Assembly (NCBI GenBank): GCA_002069885.1
Contig: MWCD01000011.1
Coordinates: 1 to 64,000 of the forward strand
Direction of reading: 5' to 3'
DNA: 64,000 nt
Origin: a bacterium ADurb.Bin236
GTDB lineage: Bacteria; UBP15; UBA6099
In this document: positions 1-7,869 of the stretch, in pieces
How positions within the stretch are numbered: the first letter of the stretch is position 1
Layout of the letters: each line of letters starts with the position of its first letter
Position numbers and translations under genes: made by a program
Notes under the pieces: generated by a model
The model's input: only the letters and a program-made list of their open reading frames with translations
What the model was told of the DNA's origin: nothing
Database searches by the model: none

Positions 1-312
1 TGGCTTCTCCCGGCTCTCAAACCGCACGCGACGCCCGCCGCGCCCTGTTCAACCAGTCCTTGCGCAACCTTCCACACTCCCGCTGACGCTCCGGCTATGT
101 AAGCTCAATCAACCATTGTGCCTCTTTCTTATTGCAATCCCAAGCGAAATCTAGCGCGCGTATCTTTATTTACATAAATGAACATGAGCCGATTTTGAAT
201 TGAACGAAGTTCAACAAAATCGGCGTCCAAGAGTTTTTTTTGGAAGGGGCGCGGGGAAACCTATTTTTTACAAAAAAATGGTTTCCCCGCATATAACAAC
301 TTCCTCCGCATT
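1..312. other. Left-edge region without a recognisable gene
   Basis: No recognisable gene. On the plus strand one frame is open from the left edge to a TGA at 84-86 (about 27 codons), so the 3' end of a truncated gene is possible but unproven. The rest is AT-rich non-coding DNA containing the hairpin at 251-290. Confidence 0.4.
251..290. terminator. Strong hairpin, possible terminator
   Basis: An 11-bp perfect GC-rich stem (gcggggaaacc with ggtttccccgc) surrounds an inner T-run/A-run that can pair further after a two-base mismatch. It lies 22 bases beyond the stop of the minus-strand radical SAM gene, where a terminator is expected. Neither side has a clean U-tract outside the stem, so intrinsic termination is uncertain. 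Confidence 0.45.
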
Positions 313-1719
313 TTATCCGTTGATGAATATGCGGTTGAAAGCCATGCGGGCGAAGGCGAGCAGGTTTTTCGGTTGAGGATGTCGCAGTATGATTTTTGCC
401 GCGCGGAACGGATTCAAGTAGAACCGCATCAGGCCGAGGTGGACGATGCGGCGGAACTTCGAGTCCGGGATATCGCTGAGGTTGAACGCGCGGTCTTCGT
501 ATCGCATGTCGCCGGGCGCGCGTGCGGCGCGGGCGCGCGTCTCTTCGTCGAGCATCTCATACAGCCGCGTTCCCTCAAACGGAGTGACGGTTAGAAAATG
601 CGCGATGTTCACAGGCGATTTCGCCACGAACCTGATCGTGGACTTTAGTTCTGACTCCGTCTCAGTCGGGAACCCCACCATGCAGTACGCGTTAGAGAAG
701 ATGCCGAGGCTGTCGGCTTTTCGGATGGCTGCGGCGAGCTTGTCCAGATTCAGGTTCTTGTGAATCTTTTTTTGAAGCCGGGGCGAAGCCGTCTCGACCG
801 CAAAGCTGATGAAAGTCGTTCCCGCCTCGCGCATGATTTCCAGAAGCTCGTCGTCCAGAAGGTCGCCCCGTAGCCCGTTCGGAAACGCCATTGTGATTTT
901 CGGGCCGTCGTCAATCAGGCCCCGGCAGATGTCGATAACGCGGCTTCTTCTGAGGTTAAACACGTCGTCCAGAATGTCGAAGTCGGAAAAGCCGTGAAGG
1001 CTGTGAGCGGCGCGGATTTCCGCGAGCACGTTATGAGCGCTGCGGGGCCTGAACTTATGTCCGAATATGTTGTGGCAGTACGCGCATTCGAATGGGCAGG
1101 CGCGGGAGGTAAACAGGCTCATGTGGTTCCTGCGGCCCATAATGCTGAAACTGCACCGCCGCTTGTACGCGTCGAGGTTGATTTTGTGCCACGCCGGGAA
1201 CGGCAGCGCGTCGGGGTCGTCGACGACGTCGCGCGGGACGTCCGGGACGGGCCGCTGCGGAGTGGCCACCGCCGGGATGCCGTCGGGCCGCTCTCCGCGC
1301 ACCCTCGCTTTGACGATGTTGAGGAACGGTTTTTCGCCTTCGCCGAGAACGGCGGCGTCGAACAAGCCGGAGTCGAGTACTCGGCCTGAGAAACATGTGG
1401 CGTGAGGGCCGCCCGCGACGATGAGCGCGCCCGGAGCCGCCGCCCGCGCCCCCCGCGCCGCCTCCGCCATTTCCTCCCAGTGCACCGTCAGCGCGCTCAG
1501 GCCCACTATGTCCGCGCCGCGCTCCGCCGCTATCCGCCCGATGTCCTCCGGCCTCGCGTCTGACACTTTCATGTCGAGCACATCCACGCTTGCGCCCGGA
1601 ATCTCGCGCTCGACGTATGCCGCTAGCGACATCAGTCCGAGCGGGTGAGATCTGAAGGGATACCGGTTTGAGTCCGGCCCCGCCTGAGCCATGAGAATCT
1701 TCAGTCCGTCGCGTGTCAT
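313..1719 (-). CDS. B12-binding-type radical SAM protein
   Basis: This 468-residue protein has an N-terminal cobalamin-binding-like Rossmann domain (about residues 7-135, with GLMSLAAYVE and VAGGPHAT segments) followed by a radical SAM barrel. The 4Fe-4S motif is CPFECAYC (C208, C212, C215). The N-terminal domain shows no DxHxxG motif, as is common in this class B-like group, so cobalamin binding is inferred from fold and order only. Related proteins are methyltransferases, ring-forming enzymes or lipid-modifying enzymes; the substrate cannot be told here. The gene stands alone. No Shine-Dalgarno is visible, and a -10 box ends six bases before the ATG, suggesting a leaderless mRNA. Confidence 0.85.
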   Translation of the reverse strand: MTRDGLKILMAQAGPDSNRYPFRSHPLGLMSLAAYVEREIPGASVDVLDMKVSDARPEDIGRIAAERGADIVGLSALTVHWEEMAEAARGARAAAPGALIVAGGPHATCFSGRVLDSGLFDAAVLGEGEKPFLNIVKARVRGERPDGIPAVATPQRPVPDVPRDVVDDPDALPFPAWHKINLDAYKRRCSFSIMGRRNHMSLFTSRACPFECAYCHNIFGHKFRPRSAHNVLAEIRAAHSLHGFSDFDILDDVFNLRRSRVIDICRGLIDDGPKITMAFPNGLRGDLLDDELLEIMREAGTTFISFAVETASPRLQKKIHKNLNLDKLAAAIRKADSLGIFSNAYCMVGFPTETESELKSTIRFVAKSPVNIAHFLTVTPFEGTRLYEMLDEETRARAARAPGDMRYEDRAFNLSDIPDSKFRRIVHLGLMRFYLNPFRAAKIILRHPQPKNLLAFARMAFNRIFING

Positions 1720-1725
1720 CGCGTT

Positions 1726-1754
1726 ATTCTAATCCCGCCCGGACTATCGAACAA
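1726..1754 (-). promoter_or_regulatory. Promoter giving a probable leaderless mRNA
   Basis: On the minus strand TTGTTC (1749-1754) and TAGAAT (1726-1731) are 17 bp apart. Only six bases separate the -10 box from the ATG at 1719, so the predicted first transcribed base is the A of the start codon. Confidence 0.5.
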
Positions 1755-1854
1755 GGACGCGCGCGCAAGAAAGAGCGAGCCATTATGGCTCTTTCGCGAA
1801 TCGACACCAAATAACCGCGCGCGAAAAATTGGATTGACGCATCGCGGGAGCCTA

Positions 1855-1883
1855 TTGCTTTGGACGCGGCTTTGTCCTATACT
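1855..1883 (+). promoter_or_regulatory. Sigma70-type promoter before the phasin-like gene
   Basis: TTGCTT (1855-1860), a 17-bp spacer, then TATACT (1878-1883). Transcription would start near 1890, about 30 bases before the ATG at 1922, leaving room for the GAGGAG ribosome site at 1905-1910. Confidence 0.55.
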
Positions 1884-1921
1884 ATTCAACCGTTGGACGG
1901 CTGAGAGGAGTTTCCGCGAGG

Positions 1922-2296
1922 ATGGCGGCTGAAGCGAAAAGAGTCTTGTTCATGGGTCTGGGCCTTTTTGACTTTGTCCGCGACAAGCTCGAAGAGATCG
2001 CCGAAGAGCTTGCCGAGCGGGGCGAAGAGCGCAGCGAGGATATCCGGGAATTCATCGACGATCTGGTGGAAACCCTGCCGTTTTTGAAGAAAGAGCCGGA
2101 CGACGTCGCGCCGGGCGCGGAGCCTGAAGAGGAACCAGAAGAGAACGGGCTTCAGTCGCTCGCCGCCGAAGTGGACGCCGCCGGGATGGTCGCCGGACTG
2201 CTCGAAAGGCTGGGCCTTGCGACGCCGGAAGACCTTCGCGGCATCAGGGGCAGGCTCGACAGGCTCGAACGGGCGATTGACAATCTTAACGAATGA
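1922..2296 (+). CDS. Phasin-like small acidic helical protein
   Basis: This 124-residue protein starts with a short hydrophobic stretch (about residues 8-18), then a highly charged helix rich in Glu, a Glu/Pro linker (about 60-78) and a C-terminal helix ending RLDRLERAIDNLNE. The C-terminal layout of a short TPEDLRGI-type lead followed by a leucine-repeat coiled coil is typical of polyhydroxyalkanoate granule-associated (phasin-like) proteins, which coat storage granules or act as oligomeric scaffolds. No polyhydroxyalkanoate synthase is in the window, so granule binding is not supported by context. A start at the internal ATG (1952) is possible; 1922 is kept because GAGGAG lies 11 bases upstream. 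Confidence 0.6.
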   Translation: MAAEAKRVLFMGLGLFDFVRDKLEEIAEELAERGEERSEDIREFIDDLVETLPFLKKEPDDVAPGAEPEEEPEENGLQSLAAEVDAAGMVAGLLERLGLATPEDLRGIRGRLDRLERAIDNLNE

Positions 2297-2350
2297 ACCG
2301 GCGCGGAGAGCATCCCGCCCGGCGATGTATATTGAAACCGGAATGAAACA

Positions 2351-2425
2351 CGGGGAGTGGCGTAGCCCGGTTAACGCGCACGTCTGGGGGGCGTGAGAGC
2401 GCGGGTTCAAATCCCGCCTCCCCGA
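2351..2425 (+). tRNA. tRNA-Pro (anticodon GGG)
   Basis: A full cloverleaf can be drawn. The acceptor stem is CGGGGAG with CTCCCCG, the D stem GCGT/ACGC, the anticodon stem CACGT/GCGTG around the loop CTGGGGG, and the T arm GCGGG-TTCAAAT-CCCGC. A 2425 is the discriminator base. The anticodon GGG reads CCC and CCU proline codons. No CCA end is encoded, so it must be added after transcription. Confidence 0.93.
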
Positions 2426-2499
2426 TTCTGTAACAACATGGACGGAGCGCGGCGGCGAAAAAAGCCGTCTCGTTTCCAATTGAAAGGACTTTCAAGGCA

Positions 2500-3858
2500 A
2501 TGCCGGCAGGCGGAACATACGACGTGATAATCGTGGGCGCGGGGCCGGCGGGACTTTTCGCCGCCCTCGAACTCGTTGAACACAACGGCCTGAAAATCCT
2601 TCTCATCGAAAAAGGGCGCGACCTGCCTCAACGCGACCACCGCGACCCTTCCCAGATCCTCTGCGGATGGGGCGGCGCCGGAGCCTATAGCGACGGCAAA
2701 CTCAACCTTTCCACACACGTGGGCGGGCAACTCCTTAACTACATCTCAGAACCAGCCCTCATCGAGCTTATCGACGAGGTGGACGGCACATACCTGCGCT
2801 TCGGCGCGTCGTCCACAATCTACGGCGACGAGACGGACGCGGTGTCCGAGATTCGCAGGAAATCCGCGCTCGCCGGGCTTTCCCTCGCCGTCTCCCGCAT
2901 CCGCCACATCGGCACCGAAGTCTGCTTCGATGTCCTCTCGGCTATCCGGGGCGAGCTTCTTGACGCCATAGACTTCAAGCCGGACACGATGGTGGCGCGG
3001 ATATTGGTGGAGGACGGGCGCGCGACGGGCGTCGAGACGGCGGATGGCGCGCTCATCATGGCGAAATACGTCATCGTCGCTCCCGGCAGGGAAGGGGCCG
3101 AATGGCTCGCCTCCGAGGTCGTCCGGCTCGGCCTTCCGCGAGAGAACAACCCCGTCGATATCGGCGTGCGCGTCGAGACCAGCTCCGCCGTCATGCAGTC
3201 TCTCACAGACGTCCTATACGAATCCAAATTTTTCTACAATACGAAAAAATTCGACGACATGATACGCACGTTCTGCATGTGCCCGAACGGCGAGGTCGCC
3301 CTAGAAAAATATCGGGAAGTCGTCACCGTCAACGGCCACAGCTATTCGGGCCGCAAGACAGACAACACCAACTTCGCCGTGCTGGTAAGCACCAACTTCA
3401 CCCGCCCGTTCAACGAGCCGATAGCCTACGGCAAACACGTCGCCAGCCTCGCCAACCTTCTGGGAGAAGGCGTTATCGTGCAGAGGCTCGGAGACCTCAG
3501 GAACGGCAGACGCTCCACCCAGCGCAGGATCGAAAAAGGCGCGGTGCGTCCCACTCTCAAACAGGCCACCCCCGGAGACCTCAGCTTCGTGTTGCCGTAC
3601 CGCCACCTTCAGGGCATACTCGAAATGCTCGAAGCCCTCGACCAGATAGCCCCCGGCGTCAACTCGAAATCCACCCTCCTGTACGGCGTAGAGGTCAAGT
3701 TCTATTCCTCCCGCGTCGAGTTGGACGAAAACCTCCAGACGCCCATCGAGAACCTGTATGCCATCGGCGACGGAGCCGGGATAACGCGCGGGCTGGTGCA
3801 GGCGTCCGTGTCGGGAATCGCCGCGGCTCGCTCCGTGTTGAGAAAGGCCGGCTCCTGA
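2500..3858 (+). CDS. FAD-dependent dehydrogenase (COG2509-like)
   Basis: The 452-residue protein opens with a dinucleotide-binding motif VGAGPAGLFAALE (about residues 11-23). It then has the block CGWGGAGAYSDGKLNLS typical of the COG2509 group of FAD-dependent dehydrogenases, and a C-terminal FAD-contact segment GDGAGITRGLVQASVSG. These flavoproteins resemble the geranylgeranyl reductase/FixC superfamily; the physiological substrate is mostly unknown. No transmembrane segments are seen, so it is probably cytosolic. The start has an AAAGGA site 11 bases upstream. One base separates its stop from surE, so the two are likely translated as a coupled pair. Confidence 0.85.
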   Translation: MPAGGTYDVIIVGAGPAGLFAALELVEHNGLKILLIEKGRDLPQRDHRDPSQILCGWGGAGAYSDGKLNLSTHVGGQLLNYISEPALIELIDEVDGTYLRFGASSTIYGDETDAVSEIRRKSALAGLSLAVSRIRHIGTEVCFDVLSAIRGELLDAIDFKPDTMVARILVEDGRATGVETADGALIMAKYVIVAPGREGAEWLASEVVRLGLPRENNPVDIGVRVETSSAVMQSLTDVLYESKFFYNTKKFDDMIRTFCMCPNGEVALEKYREVVTVNGHSYSGRKTDNTNFAVLVSTNFTRPFNEPIAYGKHVASLANLLGEGVIVQRLGDLRNGRRSTQRRIEKGAVRPTLKQATPGDLSFVLPYRHLQGILEMLEALDQIAPGVNSKSTLLYGVEVKFYSSRVELDENLQTPIENLYAIGDGAGITRGLVQASVSGIAAARSVLRKAGS

Positions 3859-3859
3859 C

Positions 3860-4627
3860 ATGAAGGTGGTTTTGACGAACGACGACGGATACGCCGCTCC
3901 GGGCATTCAGGCTCTGGCTGACGAATTCGCGTCGCGCGGAGACAAAGTGGCCATCGTCGCCCCGGAGCGCCAGCGCTCTGCCGCCAGTCACGCCGTCACA
4001 CTCCACAAACCTCTGCGAGTCAAGCGTGTCCCCGAACTGGAAAAAGAAAACATCGAGGTGTATCACACCAGCGGAACCCCGTCGGACAGCGCGATGATGG
4101 GTCTGCTGGAAATCATGCCGGACGCGGACATACTCGTTTCCGGAATCAACAACGGGCCGAACCTCGGCGAAGACGTGCTGTACTCCGGCACAGTGGCGGG
4201 GGCGATGGAAGGCGCGCTCATCGGCGTCCGCTCCATTTCCGTCTCTATGGCCGAATACGACATCGACGGGTACGCGCTCGCCGCCAAGTTCGCCGTCGGG
4301 CTGGCGCACAGGCTCGCCACCTCCAGCCTCCCCAAAAGAACCGTCCTGAACGTCAACGTTCCTTATGCGGATGTCGCGGACTACAAAGGCTTCCGCGTCG
4401 TCAGGCTCGGAACCCGCAAATACGAAGACGTGCTGCAGAAACGCTCCGACCCGCGCGGTCAGACATACTTCTGGATAACAGGCCGCCTCACCCGCGCCGA
4501 AGCAGAAGGAGACACAGACAACGCCGCCGTCTCCCAAGGATACATCTCCGTCACCCCTCTGCTCCTCGATTTTACCCACTACGCCATGCTCGACCAATGC
4601 GCCTTCCCCGACCCCATGAAAGATTGA
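3860..4627 (+). CDS. surE: 5'/3'-nucleotidase SurE
   Basis: The 255-residue product matches SurE from end to end. The N-terminal NDDG (N7-G10) supplies the metal-binding aspartates, APERQRSAASHAVT carries the conserved serine region, and SGINNGPNLGEDVLYSGT supplies the conserved asparagine. SurE is a divalent-metal phosphatase acting on nucleoside 5'- or 3'-monophosphates and short polyphosphates, linked to stationary-phase survival. Family length is about 250 residues, so the gene is intact. It starts one base after the FAD oxidoreductase stop, indicating an operon. Confidence 0.96.
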   Translation: MKVVLTNDDGYAAPGIQALADEFASRGDKVAIVAPERQRSAASHAVTLHKPLRVKRVPELEKENIEVYHTSGTPSDSAMMGLLEIMPDADILVSGINNGPNLGEDVLYSGTVAGAMEGALIGVRSISVSMAEYDIDGYALAAKFAVGLAHRLATSSLPKRTVLNVNVPYADVADYKGFRVVRLGTRKYEDVLQKRSDPRGQTYFWITGRLTRAEAEGDTDNAAVSQGYISVTPLLLDFTHYAMLDQCAFPDPMKD

Positions 4628-4665
4628 ACCCTAGCAAGATTTTTTCGCCATGTTTATTGGTGTAG

Positions 4666-4687
4666 GGCGGGAACGCCGATTCCCGCC
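4666..4687. repeat. REP-like palindrome
   Basis: GGCGGGAA-cgccga-TTCCCGCC is a perfect 8-bp inverted repeat preceded by tgtag. It has the same style as the palindromes at 29773-29819 and 30995-31071. It lies between surE and the AT-rich AIPR-type gene. Confidence 0.55.
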
Positions 4688-4744
4688 TAATTGTCGAAAT
4701 CCATGATAAAGAAGAAAACGAGGAGTGACGTTTCTTTCTGAGAT

Positions 4745-4782
4745 AAAAAAAGGGAGGAGGCTAACTTCAGCCTGCTCCCTTA
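4745..4782 (-). terminator. Rho-independent terminator of the AIPR-type gene
   Basis: On the minus strand aagggag-c-aggct pairs with agcct-c-ctccctt (12 pairs with one mismatch), followed by a run of T (the A-run at 4745-4750). It begins 41 bases after the stop at 4824. Confidence 0.75.
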
Positions 4783-4823
4783 AGACTAAAAATAGATTAA
4801 TTAAAACCGACTAATTGTAAAAC

Positions 4824-6146
4824 TCAAGAACCATGATGCTTTTCCAAGAAGTGCATACCTACTGTTCTATATAGACCGTTCCAATGGCCTATATCCTTCC
4901 CAACTGGATTAGGTTTCAAACCATAATTCTTGCTGAGGTTATATGTTAAAGCAACCATTTCTGGAGCAATTTCATCAAAGAATATTTTGACTCTATCAAA
5001 CGAACCTAACTTCCATGAAAAAACATTTTCATCAGGCTTTTGATGCACCAAATACCTCATAGCGCCTAATATCGGGTAAAGAACTCCATCGTACATGATC
5101 CTATCAACGTCTTTGTTCATGAATAGCAAGTGGTATCTATTCCTTCTCGGTTCCGTATACAGACCCACCATTGCTCCCGCTCTTCCGCCATAAACTTCAT
5201 TATAACGTTCCCTTGCCTTAACATGAATGTAGTCATGAAGCTCAAGGATGTCTCTCAACAAAGGCTTTAGTTTTTCAAATGTTCGACTCTCAGATTCATA
5301 ATCTGACAAATAAGTCTTCAAACATTCTGCTTTTGAAGTATATGCTTTCACAGGATGTTCAGCATCCTTATAAACATCGACATTAAAAATATTTAATAAA
5401 GCGATGATATCCCTAATATCACAATCACCATCTTCATTCTCCCTGTACGCTATTCTGCTTGCATATGATTCTCCTTGAAGGGTTTCTTTGATCCAATTGA
5501 ACTTGCCCTCATGGTTTGCTAGGCTTTTTTGCTCAACCTTTACGGTTGTATTTAGCCCGCTTGCAATTTCGACCCGCAAACCATTCGGCACACCTGTAAT
5601 GATTTCTATCTTTACATATTGATTCTGTGGACAAGTTCCAGCTTTGATAGCTTCTGTGATTACTCTGTGGGTATGGCCTCCATCTACAATGCCGTCGCCC
5701 TCAATAAATGTCACTTCGGCAACTTTTTTGTCATGGATGAACTCTACTTTTTGAGCAAGAATTGTAATGCCTTTGTTCTTTAGATGAAATGTTAGATCGT
5801 TATCATCGTCCAAGCTCTTCCTAACTTCCCTGTAAACAACCTTATTAATATTCTGAACTCGCACATTTGCATCCATGGGAATGTCAGCGGGAATATCAAT
5901 TGCCTTACTCATAAGAATTAAGTGCTCTATGTTATACTTACCTCCATAGAGCTGTTCGTTAAGAGGATCAGGAAATTTTCTCGTGTAATCCGATTTTAGA
6001 ATAACTTTCTTTATGCCATGTGAACTATCGCTCATTTTGTTTTCTCCATTTTCCGGCCCTATGGCCAAATTTTGAAAGCTTCCCCCATCCGGGGCTTTAC
6101 AACGCAAAAATGCCACACAGTCTCCTGTATGGCAATTAGGTTCCAT
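4824..6146 (-). CDS. AIPR-type abortive-infection phage-resistance protein
   Basis: The protein has the AIPR family landmarks: KNKGITILAQKVE (family NNGITI), GDGIVDGGHTHRVITEA (family IVNGGQT) and a following block ending KVEQKSLANHEGKFNWI. AIPR proteins are phage-defence effectors whose biochemical action is not settled. Three starts are possible. ATG 6146 (440 aa) lies 12 bases after the GGAGG core of the extended site GGAGGTGATG (6154-6163). ATG 6035 (403 aa) has its own GGAG 8 bases upstream. ATG 6150, best spaced to the strong site, gives only a four-codon ORF. The gene is visibly AT-rich compared with its neighbours, stands alone and has its own promoter and terminator, consistent with horizontal transfer. 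Confidence 0.75.
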   Translation of the reverse strand: MEPNCHTGDCVAFLRCKAPDGGSFQNLAIGPENGENKMSDSSHGIKKVILKSDYTRKFPDPLNEQLYGGKYNIEHLILMSKAIDIPADIPMDANVRVQNINKVVYREVRKSLDDDNDLTFHLKNKGITILAQKVEFIHDKKVAEVTFIEGDGIVDGGHTHRVITEAIKAGTCPQNQYVKIEIITGVPNGLRVEIASGLNTTVKVEQKSLANHEGKFNWIKETLQGESYASRIAYRENEDGDCDIRDIIALLNIFNVDVYKDAEHPVKAYTSKAECLKTYLSDYESESRTFEKLKPLLRDILELHDYIHVKARERYNEVYGGRAGAMVGLYTEPRRNRYHLLFMNKDVDRIMYDGVLYPILGAMRYLVHQKPDENVFSWKLGSFDRVKIFFDEIAPEMVALTYNLSKNYGLKPNPVGKDIGHWNGLYRTVGMHFLEKHHGS

Positions 6147-6150
6147 TCAT
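6136..6150 (-). promoter_or_regulatory. Four-codon mini-ORF behind a near-perfect ribosome site
   Basis: On the minus strand GGAGGTGATG (6154-6163) is followed by TAA and then ATG-AAT-GGA-ACC-TAA (6150-6136). The GGAGG-to-ATG spacing of 8 bases is ideal. The mini-ORF overlaps, in another frame, the ATG at 6146 that is in frame with the AIPR-type protein. It could lower or couple translation of the defence gene; this is inference. Confidence 0.35.
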
Positions 6151-6190
6151 TTACATCACCTCCCCCTATGGATTCCACCATTCGGGATCT

Positions 6191-6204
6191 ATTTCAATTG
6201 AAAT
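6191..6204. promoter_or_regulatory. Palindromic operator candidate at the transcription start
   Basis: ATTTCAATTGAAAT is a perfect 14-bp palindrome placed where transcription from the adjacent minus-strand promoter should begin (near 6200). A dimeric repressor bound there would block the AIPR-type gene. No cognate regulator gene is adjacent. Confidence 0.45.
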
Positions 6205-6206
6205 AA

Positions 6207-6234
6207 ATTATAAACATTTGTAGATTTCTGTCAA
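6207..6234 (-). promoter_or_regulatory. Consensus sigma70 promoter of the AIPR-type gene
   Basis: On the minus strand TTGACA (6229-6234) and TATAAT (6207-6212), both perfect consensus hexamers, are separated by 16 bp. This is the strongest-looking promoter in the window and points at the AIPR-type gene. Confidence 0.75.
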
Positions 6235-6422
6235 GATTAATACGTTGTTAAATATTCGCCGTTTTAGTTATTTCACGAAAACGAAAATCTGATTAAGGAC
6301 GAGACTGTTGACGCATTTGGAGGGCTGATTACGGCAGATTAAAGGAAAAAGGGGCTTCGGCGGGAAAGCAAAAGAAAGCAAAGGGATGATGGAGTAAATA
6401 AATATGGCGAAAATAAGTATTG

Positions 6423-6451
6423 TTTCAATGCTGGAAATGGTGTGATATAAT
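6423..6451 (+). promoter_or_regulatory. Extended -10 promoter of the NtrC-family gene
   Basis: TTTCAA (6423-6428), a 17-bp spacer, and TATAAT (6446-6451) preceded by TGA (extended -10). Transcription would start near 6458, which rules out the in-frame ATG at 6454 as start and favours ATG 6481. Confidence 0.6.
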
Positions 6452-6480
6452 ACATGAAACTTTTTGCAGATGGGCGAGCG

Positions 6481-7839
6481 ATGGCTGAAAAAATTCTTAT
6501 TGTAGATGACAAACAATCAATTGTTGAGATTCTGGAGACGGCTCTTTCTGACGCGGGGTATGTTACGGACACTGCGATGTCGGGCGAGGAAGCTCTCAGC
6601 AAGCTGTCGGGCAACGGCTATGATTTGGCGCTGTGCGACGTGCGGCTGCCGGATATTGACGGGATGATGATTCTGGAGAAGGCGATGGCGGGGCCGAATC
6701 CGCCGTCGTTTGTGATGATGACGGCTTACGGCTCCATCCAGAACGCCATCGAGAGCATGAAACTGGGCGCGGACGACTATGTGACCAAGCCGTTCAACTT
6801 GGACGAAATCCGGCAGGTTGTAAAGAAGAGCTTGGAGCGGGTCCGGCTGAAACGGGAGAACGTCAGCCTGAAGGAACAGCTCGGCAGGCGGTATGATTTT
6901 CCGGGCATCATCGGCAAGAGCAAACAGATGATGGAAGTTCTTGAGAAGGTGCGGCGGGTGGCTCCTTCGACGGCGACGGTGTTGATAACAGGGGATTCGG
7001 GGGTGGGCAAGGAACTGGTGGCGAGGGCGATTCATCAGAACAGTCCGAGGGCCGCCGAAAAGTTCGTGGCGCTCAACTGCGCGGCGATTCCCGAAAACCT
7101 GCTGGAAAGCGAGCTTTTCGGTCACGCGAAGGGGGCGTTCACGGGGGCGTTCGCCGAAAGGAAAGGGATGTTCGAGGAGGCGAACGGGGGCACTCTGCTG
7201 CTGGACGAGATTGCGGAGCTGCATCCGTCGCTTCAGGCGAAGCTGCTGAGGACGTTGGACGATAATTTCATCCGGAGGGTGGGCGGAAACGCGAACATCC
7301 CGGTGGATGTGCGGCTTATCTGCTCGACGAACAGGAACCTCGCGGAGGATGTCGAAAAGAAGATTTTCAGGCTTGACCTGTATCACAGGATAAAAGTAGT
7401 GGAGATACACATAGCGCCGCTGAGGGACAGGAAAGAAGACATAATGCCGCTGGCGGAGCATTTTCTGAGGGAGGTGTGCGAGGAGCACGGGTTGAGGGCG
7501 TCGGGTTTTTCGCAGGACGCGGTGAAGGCGATGCTGGCGCATCCGTGGGTGGGGAACGTCAGGGAGCTTGCGAACGCGATAGAGCAGGCGGCGCTGATGA
7601 CGGAGGGCGACGAGATAACGGCGGAGCGGCTGTCGTTCCTGAGCGAGGAGAGATGCTCCGCGTTGAGCGCGCAGATAGTGGAAGGCGAGACCCTCAAGAC
7701 GGCGATGGGAAAGATAGAGAAGGAAATCATAGCGCGCGCGCTGGAGCATACAGGCGGCAACCGCAAGGACACCGCAAAGAAGCTGGGTCTGAGCGAGCGG
7801 GCGCTTTACTACAAACTGGACGAATACGGGTTGAAGTAG
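6481..7839 (+). CDS. NtrC-family sigma54-dependent response regulator
   Basis: The 452-residue protein has three modules. A receiver domain (about 1-120) carries phospho-acceptor D53 in LCDVRLPD. A central AAA+ domain has Walker A GDSGVGKE (171-178), the sigma54-contacting GAFTGA loop (218-223) and Walker B LLLDE (D242, E243). A C-terminal Fis-type helix-turn-helix ends GLSERALYYKLDEYGLK. It should activate RNA polymerase-sigma54 after phosphorylation. No histidine kinase lies beside it, so the signal is unknown. The upstream in-frame ATG at 6454 sits only two bases after the -10 box, so 6481 is chosen. A lipoprotein gene follows 30 bases downstream. Confidence 0.93.
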   Translation: MAEKILIVDDKQSIVEILETALSDAGYVTDTAMSGEEALSKLSGNGYDLALCDVRLPDIDGMMILEKAMAGPNPPSFVMMTAYGSIQNAIESMKLGADDYVTKPFNLDEIRQVVKKSLERVRLKRENVSLKEQLGRRYDFPGIIGKSKQMMEVLEKVRRVAPSTATVLITGDSGVGKELVARAIHQNSPRAAEKFVALNCAAIPENLLESELFGHAKGAFTGAFAERKGMFEEANGGTLLLDEIAELHPSLQAKLLRTLDDNFIRRVGGNANIPVDVRLICSTNRNLAEDVEKKIFRLDLYHRIKVVEIHIAPLRDRKEDIMPLAEHFLREVCEEHGLRASGFSQDAVKAMLAHPWVGNVRELANAIEQAALMTEGDEITAERLSFLSEERCSALSAQIVEGETLKTAMGKIEKEIIARALEHTGGNRKDTAKKLGLSERALYYKLDEYGLK

Positions 7840-7869
7840 AGGCGCGGGACGGCCGCGCCGGGAGGTCGC

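Noticed and set aside
6036-6146. DUF397-like small domain at the N-terminus of the AIPR-type protein
   Set aside because: A faint Cys/Val pattern (CHTGDCVAFL) recalls that family, but the stretch is too short and divergent to support it.
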